A DNA stretch of 64,000 bases, from positions 310,001 through 374,000 of the forward strand of contig JAMZAV010000005.1 in the NCBI GenBank assembly GCA_024449915.1. Reading direction: 5' to 3'. This stretch comes from Sweltsa coloradensis. Its lineage: Eukaryota > Arthropoda > Insecta > Plecoptera > Chloroperlidae. The translations under genes and the position numbers were made by a program. Under the pieces are notes generated by a model. That model saw only the letters and a program-made list of their open reading frames with translations. It did no database searches and was not told the DNA's origin. This document shows positions 11,961 to 24,824 of the stretch, piece by piece (positions within the stretch are counted from its first letter, which is position 1; every line of letters starts with the position of its first letter).

Positions 11961-14279
11961 GGTTTAAAAAAGGGTTTTTTTTTAATATTGGCCCTAGTTT
12001 CTTCGCTTTGTAAAAATTTTTAAATATCTTCCAAAATTTCAAACCCAATATTATTCCCACATTTTTTTCCCCGGCCCGAAACCCGTATCTTTCAAAAAAA
12101 AAAAATTTTTTTTTTTTTTCATAAAAGTGGAAAAAAAACACAGCCAAAAAAATATAAAAGAATGGAACTATTGAAACTTTTTGTTGGGAAACAAAAGTGT
12201 ATGTACTTCTGACATAATAATTTAACTAATGGTCCTTTCAGAAGTGTTTACCGCTATTTGAATTACACTGTACATATACAGCCTACATACATTTTGGGGG
12301 AGTTTTTACGGAATCACTGTATAGTAAAAATAATTGTACACCCCAAGTTTGGATATTCAACTAAAAATCTTTAATTTTTGAAAAGCTAATCTCTTTTCAT
12401 CCCCATCAAAATACATCAAAAAAATATCACCCCTAAAAGACTTGGCCCGGATATTAGGGTTTACCCTTCCCCAGTACTATAAAACCCCAAAGGGGTTTGT
12501 GAAGGTGAAACCATAAATACCCGATTAGAATTTCACGTAAGCCTATAGCTCCATCTTTATCTTAATTTTTACTGTTTTTTATTTTTTTGTAAAAAATTTT
12601 AAAGAAATTTAAATTTTAGGGATAGGAGAAAAATTTTTCCCCTTGGGCCCAGTTGTGATACTAAATTGCTATAACAAAAAACAAAACTACACACCACACA
12701 AATTTCACAATGGGGTTAAGGGAGCATAACAAACAATTCCCTAGCCAAAAATGTGTGCATTATCTGGGAACAAAAAAGATAGGTGAACTGTATTCGTATC
12801 ACAATTTTACACCCCTAGTTGGGTTTTTATACTAAAAATTTTGGCAAAGAGGGGGTTTTTCTCGGGGATTAAAACTGATGTTCAATCTTGTTCGGTTTTT
12901 ACGAGATTGTATTGGATTTCCTAATGACAATGATGCCCTTCCGCGACCATAATAAATCAAAGGGGTTAGATTATCGACTTCACCCATTTCCCCTTTATTT
13001 TTCTTTGTTCGAGGGGGTACTTCAAGAGGATAAAAACGACTACTTACTTTTCCCTATTAAAAAAATTTTCAAACTCTCCCAATTTTGGGTTTTTTCGAAA
13101 GTATATAGGCCAAGACTTTCTGGGATCCCTTTTTTGGGTGTTTCCCTGTGCATACTAAAACGGGTTTAATGTGAAAAAAAATGTATATAATTCTAAAAAA
13201 AATTTATGCGTCCCCATTTGCTTTTAAAAATATACTCAAATGTAAATCTGGAAAAAAAAGCCACCCAAACTGCATATTCTTCTGGAGATTTTTGGGCAAC
13301 CCCTTTTGAATAATAACAGAAAGTAAAATGCAAAATGAAATTATAGAAAAAAATTTTCCCCCGTGGGGGGCCCAAAAGGCGTGGGATGCGGTTTTTTGGG
13401 GTTCAAACATTTAAAAAAAGTATGAAAAAAATTATTGGGTTTATCAAAATTTCAAAAACACGAAATATTTTAATCATTTAGTATAATTTTTAACTTTCCC
13501 ACACGAAAATCTAAATAAAGACGTCCCAGTTACCCAAAAGAAAAAATTTTGCATTTTTGTGGGGAAAAACTTAAGTTTTTAGCTATAAGGAGAAAAGCCC
13601 TTTTTTAGTTCGAAGGGGGTAATTTTCATATTTAAAGTAAGAAGGCTGCCCATATGTTGCATAAATCAAATTTTTTTGGGAAAAACCCCGTATATCCCCT
13701 AAAAAAATTCCCTAATTGTTTTTTTAGGCTTGTACATCCCTGGGACAATGTTTGTTTTTGCAAACAAAAAAATGAAATGCAGATAAACCTTTTTTTTTTT
13801 TCCTAGGGAAAAAAATATGAACATATGTTTGGGATATGAGACATTTTACCCCCTTCTCTAAAAGCCCCCGATGTTAAATGACAAAATGCTGCCCTGAGAA
13901 GGGCCCTAGTTTCCGCTGTGGAAAAAAAACACAATGTTATAAATTTGAGGGGGGGTTTTAACGTACAATGAAAAATTTGGGCCCCCACAATTTTTATACT
14001 AATTTTTTTGACTTTTTGGGCAACCCTTTGTATACATATAGCAAATCAGGGAGGTGTATTATGTTTTTACCTCAAAGTAGGTGTTAATTCCCTTTCAATC
14101 AAATTATAAAATGAAATTTTAAATTTTCATAGAAAAAAAATTTTAACCCTATATTTCATATGTGACTTTGGGGCAATCCTACCGTCCCAAAAAGCCCCAG
14201 CTGCCCCCTTTTGGGAAACAGGGAGAAAAAAAGATCGATTAATTTTCCCTTTAAAAAAAACATATGGTAGCATTAGTTC

Positions 14280-14300
14280 GGGGGGGGGGGGGGGGGGGGG
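14280..14300 (+). repeat. Poly-G tract, 21 bases
   Basis: Uninterrupted G run inside the right inverted end of the 3.2-kb block. It matches the shorter C run in the left end (about 11149-11158). Confidence 0.9.
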
Positions 14301-14503
14301 AGGGGGGTTAAAGCCCCCTAAGGGGTCTATACCCTTTCACCCGCGCCCCTTTCACTGTCACCAAGAGGAAACCACGAAAAACCTCGAATCGGTGTCACGT
14401 CGTTGAACTAGTCAACAGCTGGGAGACTGGAGTTCAGAGAGCATTGATCTTATCTCCAGATAACCCTCCAGTCACAGTCGTCTCCTGGTGTAAGTGAATG
14501 TAT

Positions 14504-14540
14504 CCGGCACCTCCACCATCCTCTCCCGTACCCGTGCTTG
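14504..14540 (-). mobile_element. Short family B end
   Basis: The reverse strand reads the tip AAGCACGGGTACGGGAG followed after a few bases by GGTGGAGGTGCCGG. Both family B landmarks are present, but with much shorter spacing than at 236 or 6838, so this is a deleted or minimal copy. Confidence 0.5.
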
Positions 14541-15599
14541 TGTATACAACGATCAATGATCAAATAACCGCCAGTTCTATATACATCAAAGTTAGAAGAC
14601 TGTGTCGTTATTCGTTAGTATGACTAGAGGGATTTACCTATCTAAATCAGTTCCAATCGTATGTGAAACTCAATACTGATGAAGGTGTATTCGAAATGAA
14701 ATATTTCCTGTTTTTTTTTCAAATGATTTTTCAGTTTTTATAGTTGCCCCCTAAGAAAACCCCGTGAAACCCGCAAGCGCTCGGTCTGGGACTAGGAAAA
14801 CTACAATTGCCGTTGACAAACACAAAGCTCATTCTTTTAGCTCCAAGACCCCAGGGGGTTTGGCGCATCAAGCACTTCTTACAAACGCTCAAAATTTTTG
14901 TCACTTGTATTTTCTGATAAAAATAAAATTTTCAGAAAATAAATAAAGACTTGGGAAAAAAATCACAGCTCAGTACATTTTGCATTGAACATTTACAATA
15001 TATATGAAAAAGGAAAAAATAAAAGGTTCACATGTACAGTTTTGAAGAAACCTGTAAAACATCCGCGAAAATTGTATTAAAAACTGAAATTGGAGAACAA
15101 AACGTTAAAATGTAGTATATATTTCATATCCAAAAGTGCCATTAAACGAATATTGCACCTGAATATAAATTGATTTACCATTTGTATATGAAACTGAGAA
15201 GGAATAATCAATCCCAGTAATCACCATGCTACGGTGAAAACAATAAAGCCTGTTAAGAAATCTTATTATTTGTTTTGACGCTTCAAAATAAGATTTTCAG
15301 AAAAAATCCAATATTGACTTATTTTGAAATCTTTCGAATGTAATGTGTAAGTTAATAATCGCAAGGTGAACCAACCTTAGCGTATATCCGTGGGTTGATC
15401 CATGTCTGCAAGTTATTGTCCAGGTATTTGTGAGCCCTCTGCGCGATCTGGGCCCGATACGGCCCTGGTGGGACATCAGGAAGAGGCCTAACCCTGAAAC
15501 AAAACATTGCCGGGCGTGCTTTTAGTTGCAACAAGGATGGTAGGGTCAGGTGGGCGAGGCGGCCCCCCACCCCCCTCGAACATTTTGAATATCCATGTG
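14541..15599. other. AT-rich sequence, no gene recognised
   Basis: Between two family B ends of the same orientation. Mostly A/T-rich with short A runs and no coding signal. Confidence 0.4.
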
Positions 15600-15658
15600 C
15601 CCGGCACCTCCACCTCAAATAAAGGCTAGAACAATCGGTAAGCTTCACTCCCGTACTC
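15600..15658 (-). mobile_element. Family B end
   Basis: The reverse strand reads AGAGTACGGGAGTGAAGCT, about 30 bases of unique sequence, then GAGGTGGAGGTGCCGGG. The order is the same as in the copy at 6838. A frame of 98 codons crossing it (15352-15648, minus strand) has no recognisable domain. Confidence 0.5.
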
Positions 15659-18369
15659 TGATGGTCTTATAAAGTTTACACCCAACCAACAGCTACAATA
15701 CATTCAAAATGATAAATTGCTTTTTTGGCAAAGACTAAATATCTCCAAATTTATCCTCATTAAAATACTGAACGGAGGTTCTTATGTAAATCGGTAACAG
15801 TTACGAAATGCAAAGAATTCCACTGGTTAGCATAGTCGACGAAGATATTTGGCATTCTAGAATACGATTCAAATCCTGGTGGTCCTGTTAATCCGAGGCT
15901 CACTTTAATAGATGCTATAAATAAAATAAATTTAAATCAAATGAAGCATTAAATAAGTAACCTCTAAAGCTAATCCGATCCAGTTAACATGACTTTAATG
16001 TCGTAGTAGTCTTGCCACCGCTAAGAGTCAGACGTCCTCCAGTGGCCACAGACCACGCCACGGACCAAAGCTTTCTTCTACCACAGCCACGGATAAAACT
16101 GACCTGAAATTACTTCCAGTTAATTTCACAGAATCAATCAAGCTTATAGTTTTATCCAGCTGAGCTGAAACCATTAATTGTTTTATTGGACCAGATAATC
16201 GAACAAAAGTGATTAAGCTTCCGTAAAATGGCAGCGGATTTAACAATGTGTAATCAAATTAGTAGTCCGGTTTAAGCCTAAAATATCTCATTTTTAATTA
16301 ATGTGATTACATTGAATGTAACGCACATATGTGAATAAAAGCATGGATACACACGGTTCGTAAAACTCATGCACCCAATAGATGACAATGCTTTCCAATT
16401 GGTTTGGTTCTTGATTCTTCTTTCACTGTCAAACGAAAGTGCACAATTTATTTCGTGAAATAAAATGGATTAGAACTTTGAAATGTAGTGTTTTATACAT
16501 GAATGAATGAAAACAATAAAAATAAAGAAACATGCCAAATTATCACTCTCACACACTCACACATTGTAGTTTGTCTAATCTCTGATCCGTGTGCCCTAAG
16601 TAACATGACGGTAAGATGTAGAAAACAACTTGACGCTGTAGAGACAACTATCCGTACGAGAACGAATGCATAATTTTTCTAAAAAAAAATAATAATAAAA
16701 AACTACTTTTCCTGATCCTGGGGGGGGGGGAGGATGGGTTTTTCCCAAAAATACGTTTTATTTTACCATTAAAAACCATAGCCAAGGCAACGGGCATTTT
16801 GGAAAAATTCGATTTTACCATAGTAGTGTAAATTAATGATATCTCTTGTGAAAAATGTGGCATTTAATGGATGAAACCGGAAGAAATGAAGACTATTTTA
16901 CTGGCCAGTGGCCACAATCACTGCGTTTATCACAGATATTTAGTTCGGTTAAACTTAAACAATAAATCATAGATGCTACCAGTGGAGGATGCCACTGACG
17001 ATGCCATCGAAGATCAGGAATTAGTTTTATTGCCATTTTATAGCGCTTTCATTTGAAGCATGACTAGCATCTATTTTGACTTGTGGAGGTCTATGGTTTC
17101 CTTTCTTATTTTAAAATCGTCATACTCTCTATAACAAATTGCAATTGTTATAAACAAAGTTTGTAGTATGCATACTTTGTTAAAGAAAATAAGGATAAAC
17201 CATAATTTACAAGTTGAAACACTGTACTTTGTAGCACCTATGCGCAAAAGGTTATTGATACGTATCTCTAATTCTCTATTGATGAGAAATTATTATATTA
17301 TTATTATTTTTATTATTTTTATTTGTATCCTTGATTTCTTGCATTGTTGTTCTTGTAGTTCAACTCCAGATCATTAAAAGTTTAAATTGGTTATTAGTAG
17401 CACTTAAACTACAGCGCCACACCGGGGCGTTAAGATATAAATCCGATAAGGAACTAGAAGAATGCTTTGTTGAAGAATTAGAATAATATTTCAAAGCGAA
17501 AAACTCTATATATACGCTGTATCATCAAAGACATAACATAAACCTCGTGTTATGACGTAAAAAACAATATTTCATAAGTAATTATGCGATCGGAAGTGGG
17601 CGGAATGTGCTAGGAGGGTTAGGGTGGTCCACCTGCCACTTTACCATAACAAGTGTTATCTTAATAATATTGAAATGAGTTCAGACTTCAAAGATAATCG
17701 TATATCAAGTAAAATGCTACACATTCTTCAGACGGTATAAGAACCAGTGCATGGTTTTAATTAGGTGGTTAATTTACTTTTTTCCGAGAAAAGAAAACCT
17801 GAAATGCGGGCTAAATGTGCACTTTTTTACGCACCATTTTTAAATGAGTTTTAATAGAAAATCATTATATTGTGTAGGCTAGTTTATAGCTCCGTGTGGT
17901 GTGGTGCGTCCTTCATAATACTGTAGCAAAAAGTGGTACCATTACTAAATTTCGAAAATAATCTATTCAAAGTTTGTAAAGACCCTAACTAAAATGTTCT
18001 AAAAACAAATTTTATACGTTTTCGTATTTGAGACCAGAGCTAATGATACATTCTTTCAATTTCCGAACAAAACGCAAATGTTTATGTGGCAAGATTATAC
18101 ACACGACAACACGTTTTGCGAATTGAAACCATTTTAAGGAAGCGAACTTTTTAATGATAGTTCACATAAACAATGCTGCCACAGTAAAGCTGCATTGTTG
18201 CGTTGATGTGCACAAGTATTCATGTTTAATAAGGTTGCAGACTATACGTACAACAATCTTTTATAATTGAATAAGACTAATTTAGATTTGCACAATAGTA
18301 ACATTCATCACTTTCGAAAGCAACTAAAAGAAATATTATAATCAACTTCACTAATGTCTATAGTCGTTC
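15659..18369. other. AT-rich unique sequence, no gene recognised
   Basis: About 2.7 kb without gene or clear repeat apart from a 10-base G run at 16721-16730. A weak tRNA-like B-box word, GATTCAAATCC, occurs at 15868-15878 but has no matching A box. Confidence 0.4.
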
Positions 18370-18442
18370 GTGCACTCACATACAATTCATATTTACACTT
18401 TACACACTCACAAAATCATTCACTCAAACATACATACAATAC

Positions 18443-18474
18443 ACATACATACATACATACATACATACATACAT
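18443..18474 (+). repeat. (ACAT)8 microsatellite
   Basis: Perfect ACAT repeats inside a broader CA/ACAT-rich stretch from about 18370 to 18505. Two overlapping His/Thr/Tyr-rich frames (75 and 83 codons) are products of the repeat. Confidence 0.9.
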
Positions 18475-18529
18475 TACATACACATCACCACACACATACA
18501 TTCATGTTATATAATTTTTATAGTCATTT

Positions 18530-18645
18530 TTATGTTCCTAATTTTACATTGTATTGTTGCGTTATATTTGTATTGTTATAGTTTGGTAAATTGCACTTGT
18601 GGGACATTTGTCCTGTTGTAATGTGGCCACAAATAAATAAGTATC
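18530..18645 (+). mobile_element. Possible non-LTR retrotransposon 3' end
   Basis: A T-rich segment ending ATGTGGCCACAAATAAATAAG resembles the 3' UTR and A-rich tail of animal LINE elements. There is no coding remnant upstream, so this rests only on the tail pattern. Confidence 0.2.
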
Positions 18646-19035
18646 TTCACTAGGGCAACGACGTGCTTATGTTTATAAATCAATAATATTCCTTTACTTG
18701 TGTAGATTGACTTACAAAGAAAACAGAATTGCAACTTTATAGGAAGTCAATAGTCGCTGTGTTATGTTTCAATGGCAACAGTTTAGCTCTTTGCAATAGC
18801 GGACGCAAGGCAGTCGTGATTCTTGCAACCACAGCTCGTTTTGTTTTAGAACTGGTTCAGTGAATCTGTTTTAAATTTCGTATTCAGCAAACTCAGCAAA
18901 GCCAAGCTAAGGCTAGTGCACACGTGGTATTGTAGAAGAGACAGTGTTCACTCGTGTGGGGATTTGGGCTGTATGTTTGATGGGTGTAAATATTGCAGCT
19001 AGATTGTAAGCTAGCTGTTGAGTTGCATCACAAGA

Positions 19036-19063
19036 TGTGTGTGGGGGTGGGGGTGGGGGTTCT
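19036..19063 (+). repeat. GGGGGT repeats
   Basis: Three consecutive G5T units following a GT run. G-quadruplex formation is conceivable, but only three G-runs are present in close order. Confidence 0.7.
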
Positions 19064-21185
19064 ATTCTCTTGCGTGCATACACGCACAAGGTAACACATC
19101 CACAGTCGGCTTACCCAACATGGTGGTCGGAAGACTTTAATTAAATAATGTAATAAAATAAGATATTCACGCGCTGGATCCTACAGCAAAGACGTGGTGA
19201 AATTATCGAGGAACGCTTATTGGCAGAGGGAAGAAGCAGGAGGCTTATGAGGGCTTCCCATGGCCACTCGCTAACCACGGCGGCCTCATCATCTTGGCAT
19301 ATTATCTAGCGAAATAATTCACCGTATGTTCCCGTGCATTAGAGAAGAGGAGCTAGGGGACTCGCCTCTCGCCCGGCTCGAGTTTCATCCCTAAATAAAA
19401 AGCATCAATTTCAGCACTTGAACACGGCCATCAGAGGTCGCCTCCTAGAGGTAATTAGCAGGCCCGCTCGTGCACCCGCAGGCCTCGGCGCTTCGAAGTA
19501 AGTTCACAGCAAACTACGCGATTCGCACAGAGGGAAACTTGTTTTTTTTTCTGTATTGAGGCACTTTCCGTTTTCACCCTAAAGAAAAAACCCTACAGGG
19601 ACAACGAAGTGACATTTTATCGATATCCGTTTTTTTCCCTCGTCGAGATGTCTAAGTTATACGTTGCCACTTGCCACCCTCGTAACGTCTGAATAACTTA
19701 GGGCGGGTTCCACATCACCTGCAACTAATTCTCTCGGATCGGAATCAATCCGATGCAATCACTGGGAAAAGTCTGGTCGCGGCTCCTCGGCCATGTGATA
19801 CCTGCCCTGCCTCGACGAGTGTGTAAGAAACAACTCAATGAATTCACACAGGTCCAGGTCTATAAATCAAACGATCTACTACATAACATGGCCATAACCA
19901 GGTCACATGTATGTTCAACATAAATTTACATTGCTTTATCACCCAATCATTAATGGCTATAGGTTATTGAGAAAGACGATTTATTATGTCAGTTCCAGCC
20001 GCACATAAGCACTGCACCATCTCATGTCTAGACACGCGTCCACTTCCTCAGGCCTAGTGGCTGGGGATTCTGCACACACTGACTGATGAGGGAGGCGAGA
20101 AGTTTTGATAAGTCGACTGTACCACCAACTTCTCTTCTTTATCCGATAATAGGTCCAATAATACACAAGATAGAGTAATTTAGTAAAAAGTCATGGGTCT
20201 TAGGACTTCGTGTGTGTGTGGGGGGGGGGGGGGGTCATATTATGCCAATAAGTAGGGTATGTGATGTGAGACAGAACAATTTATTTTCCTCTTAAAAATA
20301 TATAGTTTTCAAATTGCGCTTCATTTTAATGGAATCGAACAATTAAAGACCATGTTATTAATATTATGTAAGAGCCTAATTATGTGAAGTGAGTTGCTTG
20401 AAATCGATCCATGTGGCTGCAGAGCGAAGTACCTCACGTGATGAAGGTTGCATTGTGTGTGTGTGGGATAGCAGTAAAGTGATTTGTAGTTCCTTTGTCT
20501 TGCAAGAGGTAGTCAGGACAAGCGTAGACAATTCTAAGTTGAAATTAAAACAATGGTTGGTCCAATAGATAGGTGATGATCATCTTGTAGCTGATAAATA
20601 GACTAGCTTCGTCCAGTAAGGTAGCACACTTGCACGAACACTCAGTCGGATGTACTCGCCATTTCGTACGATAGAAATCTGTTCAATAAAGTAACTGTTG
20701 CAAAAGATGACTTCTCATTTGAAATGCGATTTATCTTTTTCGGCAGTTTAACTTTAATTCATTACTAGACAAAAGGGAATCAATTTGGGATAGTGACACA
20801 GGAGACATAGCCTCAAAACTAATGGAGGGTTCGACCACCAGGAGAACTGCTGACAGACACTGCTCTTTGACCGTGGCAGTAGACGACTAACGGTATTATT
20901 TGTATAAATCAGCCATAAAGATAGCAAATAAGTTTTTTTTTGTTTTCCAAGGTTGTTTATAGCGAAGCCGTCTTGAAATATCGCCCGGTCAGGTCGACAG
21001 GAGACTGGACTATATTATCTAAGAACTCCGCGGCCAAGGGGTCGGGAATTACTTATATGGTCGACGCAATCATCACCGATTGGGAATAAAATGACAAAAA
21101 CAAAACACACCCACGCTGTCTAAAACTGCCCACGAAAATTAATGTAAATGTAATTATTTTGAAAAGTTTTTCGTAAGGCTTAACC
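19064..21185. other. Mixed unique sequence with a GC-richer island, no gene recognised
   Basis: 19160-19510 is clearly less AT-rich than its surroundings and contains a homeodomain-type core TAATTAG at 19454. It could be a conserved regulatory element or an exon; the sequence alone does not decide. The rest shows nothing recognisable except the G run at 20220-20234. Confidence 0.35.
20220..20234 (+). repeat. Poly-G tract, 15 bases
   Basis: Follows a short (GT)n run. Confidence 0.9.
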
Positions 21186-21189
21186 TGCC

Positions 21190-21255
21190 TGAATGTGGCG
21201 GGATTCGAACCCGTGACCTCCCGAATCAGAGCCCCTGAGCCAACACTGACGGGTC
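21190..21255 (-). repeat. tRNA-derived SINE head or tRNA pseudogene
   Basis: The reverse strand has an A-box-like TTGGCTCAGGGG (21232-21245 region) and a B box GGGTTCGAATCCC (about 21198-21211) inside a T-arm with four pairs (CGGG/CCCG). The D loop appears shortened compared with a normal tRNA, and no acceptor stem can be formed. I read it as an RNA polymerase III-type head of a SINE or a decayed tRNA pseudogene, not a functional tRNA. Confidence 0.6.
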
Positions 21256-23101
21256 ATCGTCGCTTTCAAAACTCCGTGTCTTACGCTGAATTCTTCCACA
21301 TAGTCTCGGCCTTCGGCCTAACACGTATCAACAATTCATTGAGAAATGTACAAACTTAATTCTGTTATCTGAGATCCAAGTAAATTTATGGAAACAATTC
21401 ACTTTTAACATTGCGTGGCAATAATATCTTCCAAACTAAAGCCATGAAGCCAGGTAAATATTCTCATTACCGGTACTTTCCAGTTATAAGTATAAGTTAA
21501 CTATTTTGTTTGTAGGTTACCTGCTGTAGGGAACAAAGTATATAATAAATTTTGTGTTAGCAGGTAAATCACGGTATTGTTATAGTTATGAAGGAATGTT
21601 ATAATTCTAATGACCCAGAAACAGTATCATGTCTTGGATTGACGGTGTTAATTTAGGCATTGATACCCCAAACTCGTCCTATGACCTTATAGTCACGTGG
21701 TGTCGTTCGTAAGTAGGCCCTATCTATTGTTCTAGTACACAAAACATGCATGCACAAGATAAATAACGTCATCTCATATGCATATAACATGTAGGTCTAT
21801 TATATAATAAGGTGGTCAGAAAAAAAACATCTTCGGTTCCCCATTACGGACGTTATGAGAGGGAACAATATAATATCTGAGCATAAAGAACTAACGAGTT
21901 AATACTTCATGGTTCGTAATAAAAGCCAACAATGGTTTGAAGGTTATCTTCAAGATAGTAGCATTCTCCCCAACACACGCCTCACAAACACAAATGAATG
22001 CGGCCAACTTGGCAGTCCCTGGCCAGGCATCCACAGTTTCCCACAGGCACGTGAGAATTTTTAATTACAACGAAAACAAACGGAGGTGAATTCGTTCATT
22101 TCATCTCGTATTGTTCTTTATAATATAATTCTTGACATCTGCAGTATGATTTATTGTTCCCTGAGCCACCAGTGTGTTGGTCGAGGGGCCAGCGCAAGAG
22201 GTAGCTGATAAAACTCTTGCGTGCGGGACCAGAGATGTAGAGATGCTACAGTACAGATACGCGGGGCTCACTTCATTTTACACCAATTTGCGTTTTATAA
22301 CATTTCTAAAAAAAATAACACATCATTAATAATACAGCTTTCCAGAAATATGTTTGGGTTGAACTAAATTATCAGGCTACATTGTGGCATTTATTACAAA
22401 TTTCGGACACAAACTTCTAGTAATGATTAAATTTCAAGTTTTGTTCAATCGTTATACTTTTGTGTATTAAATATCTCAAATTCAATGGATATACCTTTAT
22501 AGAATAAAACATGACATTTTAAATATCGATGGAAATAGCTAATTCGCTATACGCCAAACTCTCATTCTGAAGGTCCTTGGTCCGAAACTCACTACCGTCA
22601 ATCCTTACTGAATCCATAAGAAAATATTCCTTGGATATCTTGATCCACTATACCCTCACACTTCCCTGTGCATGTTTCTTACGACATAACTGTTCAATGT
22701 ATGTATTTATTTAATTCTTAGTCCATCCAATCCACCCATCGTCTCGACAAACCTCCAGCCAGACGAGTACTCGTAAATAAAAACGTCTACGGGTTTCTTT
22801 GCTTCGAGAAGGGGAAAGCTTGAAACCTTGCAAACAAACTCTCGACTTTGTAGGTCCGTGAGATGATCTGTGACTGCAATGCAGCAGCCTAGGGTGGGGG
22901 GTGGACTCGGACATGAGTGCAAGTAGGCTTACTGTGTGTGCACGCGGTCACGGGCAGGAGGGAAAGAACTTCATCCTCTTTGCTAAAAGCCGCTCAGCAG
23001 TGGCGGGGTCGACAGTCACATCACACACGTAAACTTACTTCTCATTGAAAACAAGCTACCGGAGGTAGTGCTCATATCTATTATGTTTCATTATGTTTAC
23101 T
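21256..23101. other. AT-rich unique sequence, no gene recognised
   Basis: No recognisable gene. At 22548-22602 a degenerate tRNA-like segment (CGCCAAACTCTCATTCTGAAGGTCC followed by GGTCCGAAACTC, quoted here in two parts of the same stretch) resembles the head at 60130. A CAGTGGCGGGG word at 22998 resembles a hAT end but has no partner. Confidence 0.35.
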
Positions 23102-23676
23102 AGGCCGCTTCGCGAACGCATTTTTTAGTCGCGTTGATGGATGAGCTTTTTTGTAAGTTTTTAGTTTGCGTGGGATATCTTTTACTTTTTCAAATGCTTT
23201 TTGAACGCATTGTAGGTGATTGTTGTCAAGTTTCTATTTACTTGATAATTATTGTTATTACACCTAAAAAAACTCACATTAAAACCTTTATTCTATGGAT
23301 TCTGGCTAACTTTTTCAACTTTTTCTTTCAAAAGGTACTACATGACCATGTAAAATATGTAAAATATGTAAAATATGAACGTTGTAGCTCCACCCGTTTG
23401 GTCAGAATCGGCCCAAATGTCACGAAAATATCGCACTGAAAATCGTAAAAAATCGTTAAAGTACGATATTCATGAGAAATATTTCTTTGATTGTACCCAA
23501 AAACGTGGCAGGTCTAAGTTCAGAGAATTCGAAAGTCCCCTCCAATTTTCATCAAGATGCATATACCGTTTGCCCGGTAGAGAGCGAACAAACAGCCCAA
23601 AAAAAACAAAACAAAACATTGGAACTAAATTTTTTGAGGGGTCAGTGAAATTGAAGTCTTCGAATCGCTCATCCAA
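23102..23676 (-). mobile_element. Family A interspersed repeat, copy 1
   Basis: The + strand starts AGGCCGCTTCGCGAACGCA, followed by GTCGCGTTGATGGATGAGC, and ends in CGCTCATCCAA. The element orientation, as defined by copies at 30120 and 55048, is minus. Internal words shared with the other copies include AAAATCGTAAA, GAGAAATATTTC, TCTAAGTTCAGAGA and CCGTTTGCCCGGTAGA. Near the left end an inserted T-rich stretch lengthens this copy. A minus-strand frame (68 codons, 23470-23676) is open in the same register as in copies 2 and 3. Confidence 0.75.
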
Positions 23677-24049
23677 TAAATCATGGAAATGAAGGAAAAT
23701 GTTGTTACGTGATTGTGTATGTAACGGAAAGAGGAAAATAATTTAAAGTTTTATACATTTCTATAACGTCGTCAAATTGCCGTTTCCCGGTTTCCATTAA
23801 ATTTATTACAACTTCCATACAGTGTTACAGTGCATGAATAAGGAAACGAGGGCCAACTTGTAAAGAGCTTTTTAAAATTACTCGGCGATATGAGACTATG
23901 TAATGGATAATGTTGTGTAACGGGCACGTACAAATTCAAATACATGAGAAAACGAGGAAAGAATGGTGATCAGTATACACCATTGACCGTACTGAAAACA
24001 TTATACATCGATGATAGAAAAGTTAAACGAGCACGGCTGCTCAACAGAG

Positions 24050-24113
24050 CGTCGAAATAAAATAACACGTTTCTGGCTAACTTTTAAATCTAGTTGTTGG
24101 TGGAGGTGCCGGG
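24050..24113 (+). mobile_element. Family B end
   Basis: Ends in GGTGGAGGTGCCGGG at 24099-24113, preceded by an A/T-rich arm as in the other copies. At about 24310 the words GGGGAGCTTCGCTC on the + strand may be the matching inverted GAGCGAAGCT of a right arm, giving a possible 300-bp element. Confidence 0.4.
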
Positions 24114-24778
24114 TATAACACAAACTGTTTGCCTCGCTTGTTCCAGCCTACATGGGGGCCTAGACCCGACCCTAATCCCCCAGGGTCACCAAAAACATTA
24201 TGTACCTTCTTTTCCTTGATAAAAGGCAATGCCAACAAAAAACGCATGTCAGTCGGAGGATAATGAGTATTTTTCGTGAGATGTTAAAAAACAGAGAAGT
24301 TACACATATTAGGGGAGCTTCGCTCATAGTGAAAGCTATGCTATTTTACACTTCGGTACGTTCCACGAATTTGTTTAGATAACAGGTATTGTTTGTCAAT
24401 TTGTACTGGAAAACGGAAAAATTCGCAGGGGACACGGTGCAGAAATGTTTCTCTTTGTTAAAATGAAGAAAAATAGTCAAACATTAATGTAACAGAAACA
24501 CAACTATCTACGTTGAACGAGGTGCTAGATGCAAATGCAGTTTGAAACTATTTTGAAGATGCAATATGACGAGTACCCGATCGCAAAATTTTAAAAACAA
24601 ATATTTTGTTATTCTTATAATGCCAGGTTTCAATTTCATTTACTATATTTTTACATAGTTGCATATTTTAGAAAATGAAAAAACAAAAACATCAAAACCA
24701 CTTCAAAAATATGTATTTTTAAAATTGCATGCGGCGCTATTGTGGTGGACATCACCCTACGTCTCACATTGAGTCGTT

Positions 24779-24824
24779 CTTCTACGCCCCGCCCCCCCGA
24801 AATAAATTCCTGTGTACGCCACTG
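24779..24824 (-). mobile_element. hAT-type terminal sequence
   Basis: The reverse strand begins CAGTGGCGTACACAGGAATT and continues into a G-rich run. CAGTGGCG is a common terminal inverted repeat start of animal hAT elements. The other end was not located, so this is a lone tip. Confidence 0.4.

Larger units (their letters stand above)
11119..14329. mobile_element. 3.2-kb block with long diverged inverted ends; low-quality sequence
   Basis: The ends are inverted copies in the same word order. On the left: TAGACC, TTAGG, a C-run, CGAACTAAT, a T/A-rich stretch, ATTAAT, GGCAGC, then GTGTCCAAA (11119-11270). The reverse complement of 14165-14329 reads TAGACC, TTAGG, a C-run, CGAACTAAT, ATTAAT, GGCAGC and ATTGCCCCAAA. 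A direct copy of the left end starts at about 11815, giving a tandem step near 687 bp. Words like GGGTGTCCAAA recur in + orientation at 11258, 11551 and 11695, and in - orientation at about 13290, 14018 and 14170. The whole block is full of runs of 4-10 identical bases, unlike its flanks, which points to poor consensus or old decay. No transposase frame is seen. It may be a large foldback element or a palindromic satellite. Confidence 0.5.

Noticed and set aside
18354..18621. His/Thr-rich small proteins
   Set aside because: Two frames over the ACAT microsatellite, with no non-repetitive coding part.
19036..19063. Strong G-quadruplex promoter element
   Set aside because: Only three close G-runs and no evidence of a nearby gene start.
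21190..21255. Functional tRNA on the minus strand
   Set aside because: Shortened D loop and no acceptor stem, although the A and B boxes are clear.
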